From the NCBI RefSeq assembly GCF_043641665.1, contig NC_092184.1:21093108-21157107 (forward strand): a stretch of DNA of 64,000 bases. The letters are read 5' to 3'. The position numbers and the translations under genes were made by a program. This DNA is from Enoplosus armatus. Its lineage: Eukaryota > Chordata > Actinopteri > Centrarchiformes > Enoplosidae. Of this stretch, positions 35,517-47,314 are shown piece after piece. Positions within the stretch are counted from its first letter, which is position 1. Each line of letters begins with the position of its first letter. The notes under the pieces are model-generated. The model did no database searches. It saw only the letters and a program-made list of their open reading frames with translations, and had not been told where the DNA came from.

Positions 35517-38500
35517 GTAAGAAGACTCATTTTTTTTTTACCTAATTAAGAAAGAAACAAATTAGAAGAAAAAAGAACTGAAAGACAGTTTGCATTTGCA
35601 CATTTGTTGGAAAATAAAAATAGGTTATTTGTAAATTCTGACACTTACGCATGACATCAATTTTATTAATATATTTATTATTTGGATTTGGAAAAGATGA
35701 TACATTTTAATGGCGCATGGATCAGGAAATATGGATTTACAGTGCAAAAACTTTACATCTTATATCAGCTGGGTGAAAATTATATTGTCTGTCTGCACTG
35801 GAGTGTGTGGTTGGTTATGCTGGTGTATTGACAAAATGTGTGTAGTGTTATAAAATTGTAATTATTATTATTTTTTAAATATTGAAATTTTGAATGATCA
35901 CAACGCATCCTTTGCTTAATTTATCCGATTTGTCATTTAAATTTGCAGGTGTGCATCATAAGCTCTTTTTCAAGGAGTAGTTTAAAATGAATCACAATTC
36001 ATTTACACATCCTTCCTCCGAAAGTTGCATGAGCGACTTCTCCTTCCTCACTCTGTACTTTTCATTATAAATCTCTGCAGTGTTTAGTGTTGAAAATCAA
36101 AGTCGTGGTAGAGCGAGTGAATGTCAGTGATGCTTCAGGGCTTTTGTTGGGCACAACCTGACGAATGAATTGATAAGTCATTGCAGTTACACATAAAAGT
36201 CAGTGACGAGGCAGTAGGAGAGATTCAAAAAAGTCAAATCTCACTCTAGAAGCCTGTGGTTACTAAACTGTAGTCTTTAGTCTATTTGGTCTCATTTAAT
36301 ATGGATTAATATGGATTAATATGGGTGTTCTGCTTAACCAAAGGCCTTCCCTAATGACTCTTGCTGCTGCTGGACATTTACAAATGGGAGGATTGTATCT
36401 TGTTAGTGCGCTAATACAACACAGACGTGTATGTGACCTAGAACAAAGTAAATTTGTGCACAAAAAAACATGTAATTTACAGTGACGTCAGTCATACCAC
36501 CCTTGAAAGGATTAATTATACTGTACGCTGATACAGAAGGAAATATATAATGGAAACTTACTAACTAGTGATTCAACCAATACACTTTAAAGCTGATTCC
36601 TTTGGATGATAATCTCTCTCCTCCTTTCAGTACGATGGTTAGAATTATCACTAGATCTCTACATGATAAATATATATATATGTATAGAATGAATAGACTG
36701 ACAGATTTTGCAGCCCTTCAGTTTTGTCTTGTACTTGCTTTAAATGACCAAAATAGTATGACAAAGCCCAGTTGGCACAGCACATGGTATCATGTCAAAA
36801 CAAAACGTCTTGACTGAGTCTTAATTGTAATTCCAGATGAGTCCAAACAACTCAAAGGCTACTGCACACTCTAGTAACCATTAGGATAATTGCTCTGAAG
36901 TCTGAAATAATAGCCACTGCAATTTGATGATGACAGCGGTGTGTGGATAAAAATAGGGGAAGCAATTCCCTCATCCCTCTGATATGGATTGGTGTATGCT
37001 AGAGGGCACTATGACTGGCACCCTTCTGTTCGGATGGATAGAGTAACCCGCCCTGCATATCAGAACACTGTGCCCACCACTTATTTGTAGCTGCGGGGGT
37101 GTGAGACACAGTATATTCCCTAACATCAATGGCTTTTAGTGCTTGATATAGAAGCTGGCGGGCTTACAGGTCCTGGGCCTAAGAGAGGCGGCTGGCCCCT
37201 GCATGGCCCCTCAACAGTGAAAGTTGACTTCTTCATTCTGTAAAGGAAGGGATGCTATAACCTCCTGCTGCCAGTGGAGGCCGCTGAAAGACAGTGATGT
37301 CACTAATGTTCCCTGAAGGAGTTGGAAATAAATTAATTGTTGGTTCTTTATTGTTTATCATCAGTGTGTGCCACTCAAACATATCTTCCTCCTGCATTTT
37401 GTCCTGTGACACTTTAATTGTGAATCTCGGTCCATTTTTATTTGACTGAAATGAAATACAGACCCTCATTTCGGACTGTAAAAGTGACTAATATACTTGT
37501 GGAGTTAATTCCCCATCAGTTACAGCAGGATCAGGACGTAATGGCAGGTTACAATATTTCATTTGGAGTCCCATCTCTCAGCAGGACCCAGGGCAGGGCT
37601 TTTAGTGGTGTTTTCTGGAAGAGGTGAGAGAGATTAAGATCAACTGTGGTGTAATCTCCCTTGACAGCATGATGAAAAATAAAAAACAAAAAAGGAGTGT
37701 GTGCAGCCCGCAGGCCGCTGCGTACTGGCTTGGTACTGGCTGAGGGCTTATAGAAGAAATCCAAGTGAGCAAAAGGGTTTTCATCCCATCTTAAACCCTA
37801 ATCCGCTGCAGACAATAAAGTCTCCCATTAAGCATAAAACCGTCTTGAGAAGGTTGATTACATCCATGTCAACACATACAGGCAGGCAGGTATGCACACA
37901 CACACAAAGACTAAATGCGCACACATCTTCCATCTTCAGTTAAGGATAATGCTTGACAACCTGTCACCTCCCTGCCATTTCCACACAACCACTGCCATCA
38001 GATTTTTCTATCTCGACAAAGGATCAGTAATAAATCAGTTCTAAAAGTAGTTTATGCTACGGGCTGATTTCAGCTGCCACAGGAAGACCTGTGTGGATCA
38101 GGTTCCAGATTAAATAGTTAACGCTTATGTTTAATGTAATGCCTTTTGCGGGGCGTACAGTTTCAGCTGGAGAAGTTTGTCAGGGTGCCTAGGAAAACAC
38201 TACGACAATTAAACTCAACAAGATGCTCTTGACACTTTCCTTCTGCAATTTGTTGCAAACTGGCATCAAATCTCCAATCTGTCGTGTCCTGAAGGTGAAT
38301 GAGTCTAATTAAAGCAATGAGTTTAGACACATAAAGAAGCTACGTGGCCTGTTGCCCTTCCCACCCTGATAATATTTGTTTTGCACTCAAAGGGCAAGGC
38401 CAAAAAACAAAACAACCTGTTTAATTGAGCAGCTCTCTAGCTGTCACCATGCAGTTTATTCCCAAAACATATCAAAAGTACACCTGTCATAACTAAGCAA

Positions 38501-41500
38501 TTAATCATCCATTTCAGCATCCCATTGACAAAAAAGAGTGAGAGAAGAAGAGAAGATGTTGTGATAGGGAGCAGACCGGAGCGGGAAATATTCATCATGA
38601 TTTCAAATATCATGTCATAATACCTACATGATCAATAGAGCAAATTGTTGGTATTAGAAGGAATGCTTAACAAACAGCTCTTCTTGATCTATTCTTAGCT
38701 GGTATGTCTTCTGTAATGGTTACGATAAGCACTTGTGCCAGTCCTTACATTCCGACTGTGATTATCAAGAGTATCAGTGTGCTTTTGCACGGGGCTGAGT
38801 TGCACTCCTGCAGCTACTCAAACAGTTTATTTGTAGACTATTGACAGGACACTGACACTTGTCAACAACATGTCAGAGAGACGGCTTCGCTGTCAGTGGA
38901 AAGTCACCACGAGGGCTGACATTTCCCTCTTCGCTCTCTCTCTCTCTCTTTCTCTCTCGTACTCCCTCTGAGGGACTGTCCGGAGACAACTTCAAGCTCT
39001 TTGTTGACAAGAGATTTTACTGACAATCGTGAAAGACAAACTGGGATGTTTTTTTTTCGCTTTCAGAATGACACAAGGGAGACTTAACACGGAATTCCTC
39101 GTAAAGGAGTTCAAACATTAAATGAGATGATTCGTCACAACATTTATACAGGTCTGATTTACGGAGAGAGAAGCTGAGAGCAGTTGAAACGCAGAGGTAT
39201 AAACGGAGAGCAAGAGCATGTAGCCAGAGTAAAGAGGTCTTCTTGTCTAGACCTGTTGCAATAGCAGCAATCTCACGTTGGCGGATTAGTGATGACCTCA
39301 GTGCCTTAGCCATGATGTCATGATGAGCCCAAGGCAGTGTCTGGTGTGTGTGTGTGTGTGTGTCTGTACATGTGTGTAGAGCAACTGTGCTACCTGAATG
39401 TGCACTTATGCTCCTCATGCTTGACTTACATCCAGTAGTGGGGTTCATTGTGGATTTGTGCACAGCGTATATGTGTAAGCATCTGAATTCATGTCTTACT
39501 TCCTGTAAGATTAGAAATGTAGACATGCTTCACCTTCTTCTCTTTGTCTTTTTAACATTTGTACCGAAACCATATTTTCACACCCGCCTGAAGGAAGAAA
39601 AGCAGAACTGCTGAAAACGACAGAAAACAATCATGAAACAGCAATAAAAAATCAAAGTCAATGTCTGACTCTATGCCTCCTGTGGGTATTGGTGTATGTG
39701 TGTGTCTGTGTCCGTGTGTCTAGTTTGTCTGTTGTGGTCGATGAGGAGATTAAGGCGACAGATCTACCACAGACAACCAGGAACACACACTGCGTGTGTT
39801 AGTGTGTAACAACCTCCTATTTTCTCTGTTCCATTGCAGCTTTTTATCACCCTCTATATCTTCCTCCTCTACTCCTATAACCCCCCGTGTCCTTTCTGCT
39901 GCTCCTTATCAGCCCATGCATTACAGTCTGCGCTGTGCTCAGTTGGCTTGTAAATTTTGGTTAAGGGATCGGTTTTATACTTGAAACAGTGAGGATTTTT
40001 CTGGCAGATATTATATTCACTTTGGTTGACCCACCACATCCTCTCGGCCAACCTCCTGGTCTCCTTCCCTCCAACCTTGGCTCCAGACAAGTGTTACTTT
40101 TTATTGATTCTGGCGTCTTGCTGCTTCTGTCTGCGCTGATAAAGAGCAAAATTGTGTGCGAGTGTGTGTGTGTGTGTGTGTGTGTGTTTGCATATGACTG
40201 CGTACATGAGCAGGAGTGAGAGAAATTGCAAGAGAGGGAGAGAAGTTTATTAGCTGAACAGTGTTTGATTTAGCTTTTTGGATTTTATTACAGCTCATAC
40301 TGTGTCTGAATGTGTCTGTGTGTGCATGTACATCATGCTGTCAGGCTCAGCATGTGCATGTGGTTTTGTGTTGGGAAGCCAGTTAGTATTTAACAACCTC
40401 TGAAAAATAATCAGTCATTTGAAGGGTTCAGAGGAGCGGTGTAAAACACAGTCTGCGTCATTGGGATCACGGCCCTCTACATGGAGGAGGTCAAAAGTAA
40501 AACACTTTTCACAGCAAACACAGGGCAATTAAACAGGAACCTGTCTAAGCAATTACAGCGTTCGATAATGGTACAACCAAGGTGACTGAGAGGCACATAA
40601 GAGCTCACTAAAAACTCACAGTGATTCAAAAGCATATCTATTCGTTCTCCTTTTTTCTCCCACTGGACTTTATTGCATTTCTGTGTGTCTGTCATCTGAC
40701 GCACTGTCTCTGCTCTTCCAGGCTCCTCGTCACTACGTGCCTACCCTTTCCTCTCAGTGATCACGCGACAGCCCCCCCACCTCCCCCAGCCGTCATCTCC
40801 GGGCGGGGTCCCCTCGCACCTGCCCTTGCTCTCCCCGCAGCACCCGCGAGGCTCCGAGCCCTCCCCCAGCCAGACGCCCCTCAGCATCAGCAGCGAGTCG
40901 GACACGGAGCGCAGCACGCCCCGCCTGAAGAAGCCCCGTCGCAGCCGCACCATCTTCACCGAGCTGCAGCTGATGGGCCTGGAGAAGAAGTTCCAGAAGC
41001 AGAAGTACCTGTCCACACCTGATAGGTCAGTCCAGTTGAGAAACATGCACCTGATTGGATAGGTTGAGGTAGATTTGAATTGCAGTAAGTCTGGTGCACA
41101 TACAGGAGAATACACAAAACACCAACACACAATGAGAGCTGAAACAGCACACCACATGAAAGCACATAAATATAAAATGGTAGGCCTAAATCATACCTAT
41201 GCTAACCTCAATGCTACCTAAAATCATTTTGTGACTAGGTTACAAACCACTGATGTGTGACTAACACCACAGGTATTGAATTTCAACCAGATGTAAAAAA
41301 GCTATCAGAGTCATATAAGCGCCGCTCAACTGTGACATTTTGATAACTGGAATAGAGCGCGTTTTGAAAGTACCGTACACGCACGCACATTCACAAAGCC
41401 ACAACTGCAACGATCAGGCAGTGGTTAACCTAACATCATAATTTTTGATTTATCCTGTGGGGAATGTCTCATGTAATGTGAATTTGTCTAAGCCAGAGCA

Positions 41501-44500
41501 TTACCTCAGCATTCTAGTTGAGACAAGAGTAACGCTTTAACCCAGAGCTCTCGAACAGCAAAAAGGCCCAACAAAGAAACACTGCCTCATTCAAGAGAAC
41601 GGGGACGACGGCCAACTCAAGCAAACAGAAATGTATTACATTGATTTACTGCCAATCATTTCACACATGTGCAGGTGTACATAAAGTTCATTTTGCTTTC
41701 TACAATAAGATGAAGTAATCTGCATGTTAATATCTGTGTCTTAAGTTCCATTCTGTGGGTCGTTTTTGGGACCTGACATGAGGTTAGGTTATATTTTCCA
41801 GTTTTATTGTACGCCTCACTTTTATATTTGGCCTGCAGGCTACTTTCCATTATGAGCCAGAATAGTATTGAACCGTATATGTTGTAAAAAGCTTTCCTTT
41901 ACATGCGCGGTAGGAATTTGAAACTGCTTGTGAACCTTTGCATCAAGTAGAGATCGGATGTTTGTACACTCTACCCTCGTTACTCATCTGCAGTATGTTT
42001 TTTCACACTGCGAGTAAATCCGTGGTTATTAAAAGGTGCAAATAACTGGCTTCATGTACAGTATGTTGATGCATTTAGACAGGCAAATAGCTGCACTTTC
42101 CACGCAGACATCTCAAACATTGTGTCCTCTCTGCAAAGTATCTGTGTACCACATCTAATCTGAAAAAACATTAGCATATTTGGAATAAAGCAGATTTATT
42201 TGTCATTCCATTTACATCCCATCCGCAGGGAAAACTCCCACGATGCATTATTAAATATATCACATCTTGGCTTGCCTGGAGCCGTTGGAAAGGCGCCAAG
42301 CCTCATCTTAAAGCAGAAGCCCCGAGGCTGAGCACAACTCGGTGATCAAAACCAACCACTCATACGGATGGCTGTGCCAAAATACTGTGTCCTGTCAAAA
42401 TATCCGATTCTGACACTGTGTTGAAAATTAATTAAACACCCAGCTGGTGGAAAAACATCAACAGAGAAAAACCCCCCTTTAAAGCGCCACATCAAAGGTG
42501 TGGCGTGCTCCCCACTTTGGTTTGTTATGATCCAAAGATAACTTTACTTTTCTCTCCCTTTTTCTTGGCTTGGAACCTCCGCGGTCTTGAACTGAGACTA
42601 TGCACGGGGGCGGGAGGAGCCTAAACCAAAAATATCCCTGAAAAAGACTTTAAATTATTTATATTACAGAGCAATAATGGTTTTATGCAGCTTCCAATTA
42701 TAACAATTAGTGCCTTAATAATCCTCACTGTCATCATCATCGTCATCATCATCATCATCATCATCATTATGAGAAGGTATTCAGATACACCCAGTATTGC
42801 CTTGTGAAAGGTGTGAGAGTGGAACAAAATGGCGGTCTTGCAGTAGCCTGGAGGGAGTAACTCAAATACTGTTTGTGGCTGTAAGTGTGTGGTTTCTCTC
42901 CATTGAGAACTAATGACCATAAATAAGTAGGGTGTTTTCCTTCTCTGCAATTACTTTTCCTTGCCTCCAGTTGTTGAACTGCCATAGATTGGGGCATGTA
43001 TGATGTGAACTTTGATAGACAGCTTGATTGACTGTATGTCTGGTGTTTTTTGAAGCACATACACATATACACAAGCCACACGTAGCCCTTTATGTAAGGT
43101 ATAGGGTTATGTAGACAATCCCATGAATCTCAGTGGTTCGTTGTTGCTCTGCTTTTTAGATTCTGTTCACGCCTTTTCTCTGTCTCGGCTTCCACTTTCA
43201 CCATCAAATGAAAGTCAGTTCCTTTCACTGGGGGGTGGTGGGGCTGAGAATCCCTTCATCTGACTGTTAAAGACTTTGAGAAGAGCAGGGAAGAGGAAGT
43301 CTCATTTAAAAAAAACCCTGATAACTGCTCCTTTCCTTTACAAATGGATGCCTTGTTCACTTTATCTGTCCCTTCCTGTGGTATCACATTACACACCAAC
43401 CAATAGCCCTATTAGTCATGGATCAACACATGTGGTGGATGCATTCAAAATTTTCTCCAACAGCTCCAATCGTCTAGCTACAAGTGCTGTGATTGGATTA
43501 CTGCCCTCGGTACAGATGTTTCCTGAGCTGCAGGTGTATAGTGTCAAACTCGAGCTACGAGCAAATCAGCTTTGATGTGAGATTCAAAGAGTTAAGAGTG
43601 TAAGAGAGGCCTTATACTGTACTTAAGCTTGCAATGCTGGCAACTTCTATAGGCATAAAGCTGCATTATACACTTGGTGGAAAGGTAAAAACCACAATTA
43701 GTGTCAAGATCATTTCTATGTTTTCCTGTCAGTGGGAGTAAAAAGACAGGGATGTTACTGCCTGTGGCTTTTGGGAAAAGTGATGAAACATGCATGTGAA
43801 TAATATGGTGTATTGTTTTGTTGTGATTTTGCAGGTTAGACCTGGCCCAGTCACTTGGTCTCACACAGCTCCAGGTGAAGACATGGTACCAAAACAGGCG
43901 TATGAAGTGGAAGAAAATGGTAAGAGACCGTACCTCAGTAAAGCCTGGCAGGTCTGGGAATAGTGATTGTTGGAAAAACGAAGGGGAAAAATTAATTACT
44001 TTCATTTATCTTTTCTGTCATCCTTAAAAGTAAAATGTTCATCCAAAAGTGTGGCTTTGATTTTACTGCGCTATAATAGTAAGAGACGTGAATGGTAGGT
44101 AGCAGTATGGCAGGAAGAGAGGCTGTGGTGTGAGGTGTGACCGATGACGACGGCAGTGGGAGCAAACACTTTTGTAGAAGGGTCAACAACTCGGAGAACA
44201 AAAAAGACCTGAAATCGTTAAAGATAAATGAGTGCACAAGGGGCAGCCAGCAGCAATATGTCTTCTCTTAATTACTATAATAGCAAGCATTGCCGTCGAC
44301 TGCTGCTGCCATTTATTACCAGAGGAGTCCACTAAGATTGTCTGTGTGTTATTCTAGGTGCTCAAAGGGGGTCATGAGGCCCCGACTAAGCCCAAGGGAA
44401 GACCCAAGAAGAACTCCATTCCCACCACAGAGGAAATAGAGGCTGAAGAGCGAAGAATGAAGATGGAGACAGAGGAGAGGATGGGGAGGGCGGCTGAGAA

Positions 44501-44630
44501 AGCAGCGCTGGCTCACGGAGGAGAGGCATCTCAGCTTGAACCTCAAGATCTCAGTTCAGAAACTCACAATCCAGCCGCAGCGTTGGAGGGATGTGAGCGA
44601 GAGCTGTCAGAGACTAACGCAGCCAGCTAA
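35330..44630 (+). CDS. barx2: BarH-like homeobox 2 transcription factor, 4 coding exons
   Basis: BARX2 is a nuclear homeodomain factor of the Bar-related family, known in vertebrates for roles in muscle, cartilage, craniofacial and epithelial development and for regulating cell-adhesion genes. The joined frame is 35330-35516, 40722-41025, 43835-43919, 44358-44630, giving 282 aa against about 279 in human. The N-terminus ([20 protein letters not shown]) is nearly identical to vertebrate BARX2 and unlike BARX1. FMIDEIL (25-31) is the Eh1/FIL-like repression motif. Residues 79-125 are Pro/Ser-rich. The homeodomain is residues 134-193, with Phe8 (141), Trp48 (181), Tyr at position 49 (182) and Asn51 (184); the WYQNRR signature is typical of Barx. 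A basic region follows (203-210, KPKGRPKK) and then an acidic, Glu-rich tail. The start ATG has A at -3. The gene lies in a desert, as developmental homeobox genes often do. Confidence 0.96.
38934..38958. repeat. (CT)n run in barx2 intron 1
   Basis: CT dinucleotides with one TTT interruption. Confidence 0.9.
39344..39363. repeat. (GT)10 microsatellite
   Basis: Uninterrupted GT run inside barx2 intron 1. Confidence 0.9.
40162..40187. repeat. (GT)13 microsatellite
   Basis: Uninterrupted GT run about 530 bases before barx2 exon 2. Confidence 0.9.
40722..41025 (+). CDS. barx2: barx2 coding exon 2
   Basis: It encodes residues 63-163 and two bases of Arg164: [16 protein letters not shown], a Pro/Ser-rich linker, an acidic SSESDTE patch, and homeodomain residues 1-30. 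It is markedly GC-richer than the introns around it, which produces spurious open frames on both strands. The acceptor is CTCTTCCAG and the donor is AG|GTCAGT. Confidence 0.95.
41026..43834 (+). other. barx2: barx2 intron 2
   Basis: This 2.8-kb intron interrupts the homeodomain at position 31. It contains a block at about 42220-42560 rich in regulatory-looking words, including AATTAATT and a CGCCACA/TGTGGCG hairpin around TCAAAGG, and a (TCA)n repeat at 42731-42767. No nested gene is seen. Confidence 0.8.
42731..42767. repeat. (TCA)n trinucleotide repeat in barx2 intron 2
   Basis: About 12 TCA units with one CG interruption at 42741. Confidence 0.93.
43835..43919 (+). CDS. barx2: barx2 coding exon 3 (homeodomain helices 2-3)
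   Basis: It completes Arg164 and encodes residues 165-192, from LDLAQSLGL to [12 protein letters not shown]: helix 2 and the DNA-recognition helix. It is only 85 bases long, is missed by an ORF search with a usual length cut-off, and is found by homology and splice phase. The acceptor is TTTTGCAG and the donor is ATG|GTAAGA. Confidence 0.95.
44358..44630 (+). CDS. barx2: barx2 terminal coding exon
   Basis: It encodes residues 193-282 and the TAA stop. It starts [20 protein letters not shown], the basic region next to the homeodomain, with an AT-hook-like GRP core (206-208), followed by a Glu-rich helix-prone segment (about 217-240). The last 40 residues are low-complexity and not conserved with human as far as I can recall. 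Confidence 0.94.
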   Translation: MLKGGHEAPTKPKGRPKKNSIPTTEEIEAEERRMKMETEERMGRAAEKAALAHGGEASQLEPQDLSSETHNPAAALEGCERELSETNAAS

Positions 44631-46030
44631 GCAAGAACAAAACAACCAAAGACTAATGCCAACCTGAAAACAAATAGTGCCTCAGGATCACTGTAAAAAG
44701 CCTGTGTGGTGTTTAGAGCCATCTGCTTTAGGAATTTGACTGGAAACATATTGGTGGCATCCAGTCTTTACCTAATGTAGCCTTTAATTTTTTGTGTATT
44801 GGAAAATGTACCATATAAAGAGCTAAAATGCATAGACACCGACTGCACTGGTGAAAACTTGGCCTTTTAAAAAACTGTATTTGAGCAGGTCCCTGGTATA
44901 AGGAGTGTGAATCTGTCAAATCCAAACAGGCCCATCAAAGCAAAACATGTGCCAAGCATCACCTTATTGTGCATTACAACCATGAAAGATCACACACACC
45001 ACCGATCCTCAAAGCTGCCTCACATAGTGCATGTGCCAAAATATCAAGGTTTGCCTTACTGTAGTGTCTCTATGTATCTATGTATTATATATCACTTCAC
45101 TGCCAAAAACTATTATATTGAATGGCTACAGTGCCTTGTCGGTCTCAGAGGAAAGCTTTTGAAGTGTTGATAAAATAACTATCAAATGCAAGTATATTTT
45201 TTACAGTGATTTTTGATTACAAGTGCCGTTTTTGGAGACAGAGCTGTAAAGTTCCGAAAAGAACACTTCTATGTTTAGATTGGAGTTCTTCCGTAAAGCT
45301 TTAAGGCGCAAATGTTGTCATTGTTTGCTCAGTAAAGCTTGCATTTTTATTTTTTCAATCTGAAGATCAATATTTCTGCCAAGCCATACACTGTATCATA
45401 CTGTAGAAATGTGTATAAAGTATAAAATATATGGTCTTTCGGATATATATATATGTAAAACAGTATTTTCAACTGCTGTTTTAAATTGGATTAAAATAGT
45501 TTGTATGTATGATGTTACTGCCGTCCCTGATCTTTTTTTCTTCTTTCATGGGAGTCGGGGCGACTCTGCTGTCTGCCACGAGGCCACTAAGACTCTTAAG
45601 CTGTCAGAGATTCTCAGAAGGAATAAATCATAGCCTGTGCCAAAGATACACGGCAAACGCTGAACATTTAAAATCTCAAAGACGTCTTCAGCCTGCAGGC
45701 TTTGCATGAGTACCCCAATCAGTATGTTAGGCTTGCATTAACATAACGCTGTCTCCAACTGCCTGTCACTGACTTCTCTACCCACTTCAAACTCGACCTT
45801 CTTCCCTCACAAAGATTTGTAATTAAAGAGTTTCACTTTTTGAATTATACAGATTTATTTTTATTTGTTATTGTTTCATATGAAAAGTGCAGTATTTTTC
45901 TGATGTAAATAATGCTTGTTTGGTAAGCTTGTTTGCAGTTTTTTTTAGGTTTGTGTACAATAATTTTTACTATATACTAGTGTGTGTTTATGTATTTAAA
46001 TACACCTAATAAAATAACAATCCTTTAAAT
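44631..46030 (+). other. barx2: barx2 3' UTR
   Basis: The stop codon is followed by about 1.4 kb of AT-rich sequence with AATAAA at 45622-45627 and again at 46008-46013. The second is preceded by long T/A-rich stretches and is the better candidate for the main end of the mRNA. Open frames here are chance. Confidence 0.6.
46008..46013 (+). terminator. barx2: Polyadenylation signal, probable barx2
   Basis: AATAAA, the distal of two canonical signals after the barx2 stop codon. Cleavage would fall near 46025-46040. Confidence 0.55.
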
Positions 46031-47304
46031 TCCACTTGGTATTATTTGGTGCAATTGCTTTGAGTTTTGGTCAATACAGTCATGTTTTTACAGTATATTC
46101 TTATCCCTGGATTAAAAATGAATATGTCAAATGCATCACACTGACGCTGGTTTTGCATGCTTGCTCTACTTTCTATATGCAACCAGAAATTCAACTGATT
46201 TTGCTTTGTTTGTTTTGGTGTGCCTCTAATGAAAACTATTCAACAACAAATTAAAGTCGCCTACAGAATACTTTTATATGACTCTCCAAATATTTCTCAG
46301 AAGTACTGTCACATCATGCTAAGTGTCTGTAAATCAAACAGTTACAGTAGCCCTGGTTCAGGCAGATCCATTACTGAGGAAGCTTTTGAAGATGTATTAG
46401 GCGTAGTCAGACTTCGCCATGAATCACATTCAAGAGAACAAAGCATTTAAGCACTCCGTGTTGTGACATTTATCATCTTTATCTGTACTGCAAACAAGAT
46501 GGCCTGTAGTGCACCTAAGGGCTCCTCTGTGACCCGGAGTGAGTGAGGAACAGTGTAAAGTGTATTTTTAGTGCCTGATACCGGACATGGATGGTTTCTA
46601 AAGCAAACAGCGCAGGCCAGCATTGAGTAATGTGCACTGCGCTTTAACGCCTTGTGCAAACATTCTAAGTACGCTTCATATGTGTGGCCATTCAACAGCA
46701 GAAGCCTCCACACTTCTTCGAAGTATGATTGAACATTTTACTTTTTCACTCTCAGTGAATAAATTGACGTTTTAGTACGGGAAAAAAAATTGCTAATGAG
46801 AACTGTTTTCTACATCATTATATCGTATATTGATTGAGTATAGAAAATAGACCTGAGAAACTTTCCTTCTCTTCTTTTCTCTCAAGAAAAAGTTTATTAA
46901 AATCCTGTTTCAGCCCAATTAGAAGCATAATTATAGTATTAGTCGAGTATGATTACAACGAATGAATATGAACATATACGAATGGGATTAAGTTTAGATT
47001 TAGTGTCCTTTTCAGGCACAATGATCATAATATTACAAATGAAGTATTCAACAGTGTGTAAAGGCCAACGAAAAAATATAGAAATATAGATAAATATTTT
47101 AGAGATTTTTTAAACAATGCTGAAAAAAGCATTAGAAGTCAGTACGCTTCGGTATTGGGAGATTTCGCTACTATGTTAATCAATCTTACTATCAATGTTA
47201 ATGAGTTCTGTCACTGAAACAAATATGTATAACGTGTAAAATAAGCCATGGAAAGTGTGTGCATGGATTCCTACAAAGTGCAACGCTTTCAGTATCGTCC
47301 TATT

Positions 47305-47314
47305 GGTAATTACC
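47305..47314. promoter_or_regulatory. GGTAATTACC homeodomain palindrome
   Basis: A perfect 10-base palindrome with a TAATTA core, the classic paired homeodomain site. It sits in a stretch with CpGs and unusual word content. Function is inferred. Confidence 0.3.

Larger units (their letters stand above)
35517..40721 (+). other. barx2: barx2 intron 1
   Basis: This 5.2-kb intron is a likely site of enhancers. It holds a doubled GGATTA element at 36296-36325, a CT run at 38934-38958, GT runs at 39344-39363 and 40162-40187, and several TAAT-rich stretches. No nested gene is supported. Confidence 0.8.

Noticed and set aside
39017..39526. 169-codon minus-strand frame in barx2 intron 1
   Set aside because: It spans a GT microsatellite (giving THTHTH) and has no domain.
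40741..41157. Frames of 133 and 138 codons overlapping barx2 exon 2
   Set aside because: They are shadows produced by the GC-rich exon; the homeodomain frame is unambiguous.
35330..44630. Assignment as barx1
   Set aside because: The N-terminus [20 protein letters not shown] and the KPLHSCSG block are BARX2-type; BARX1 has a different N-terminus.
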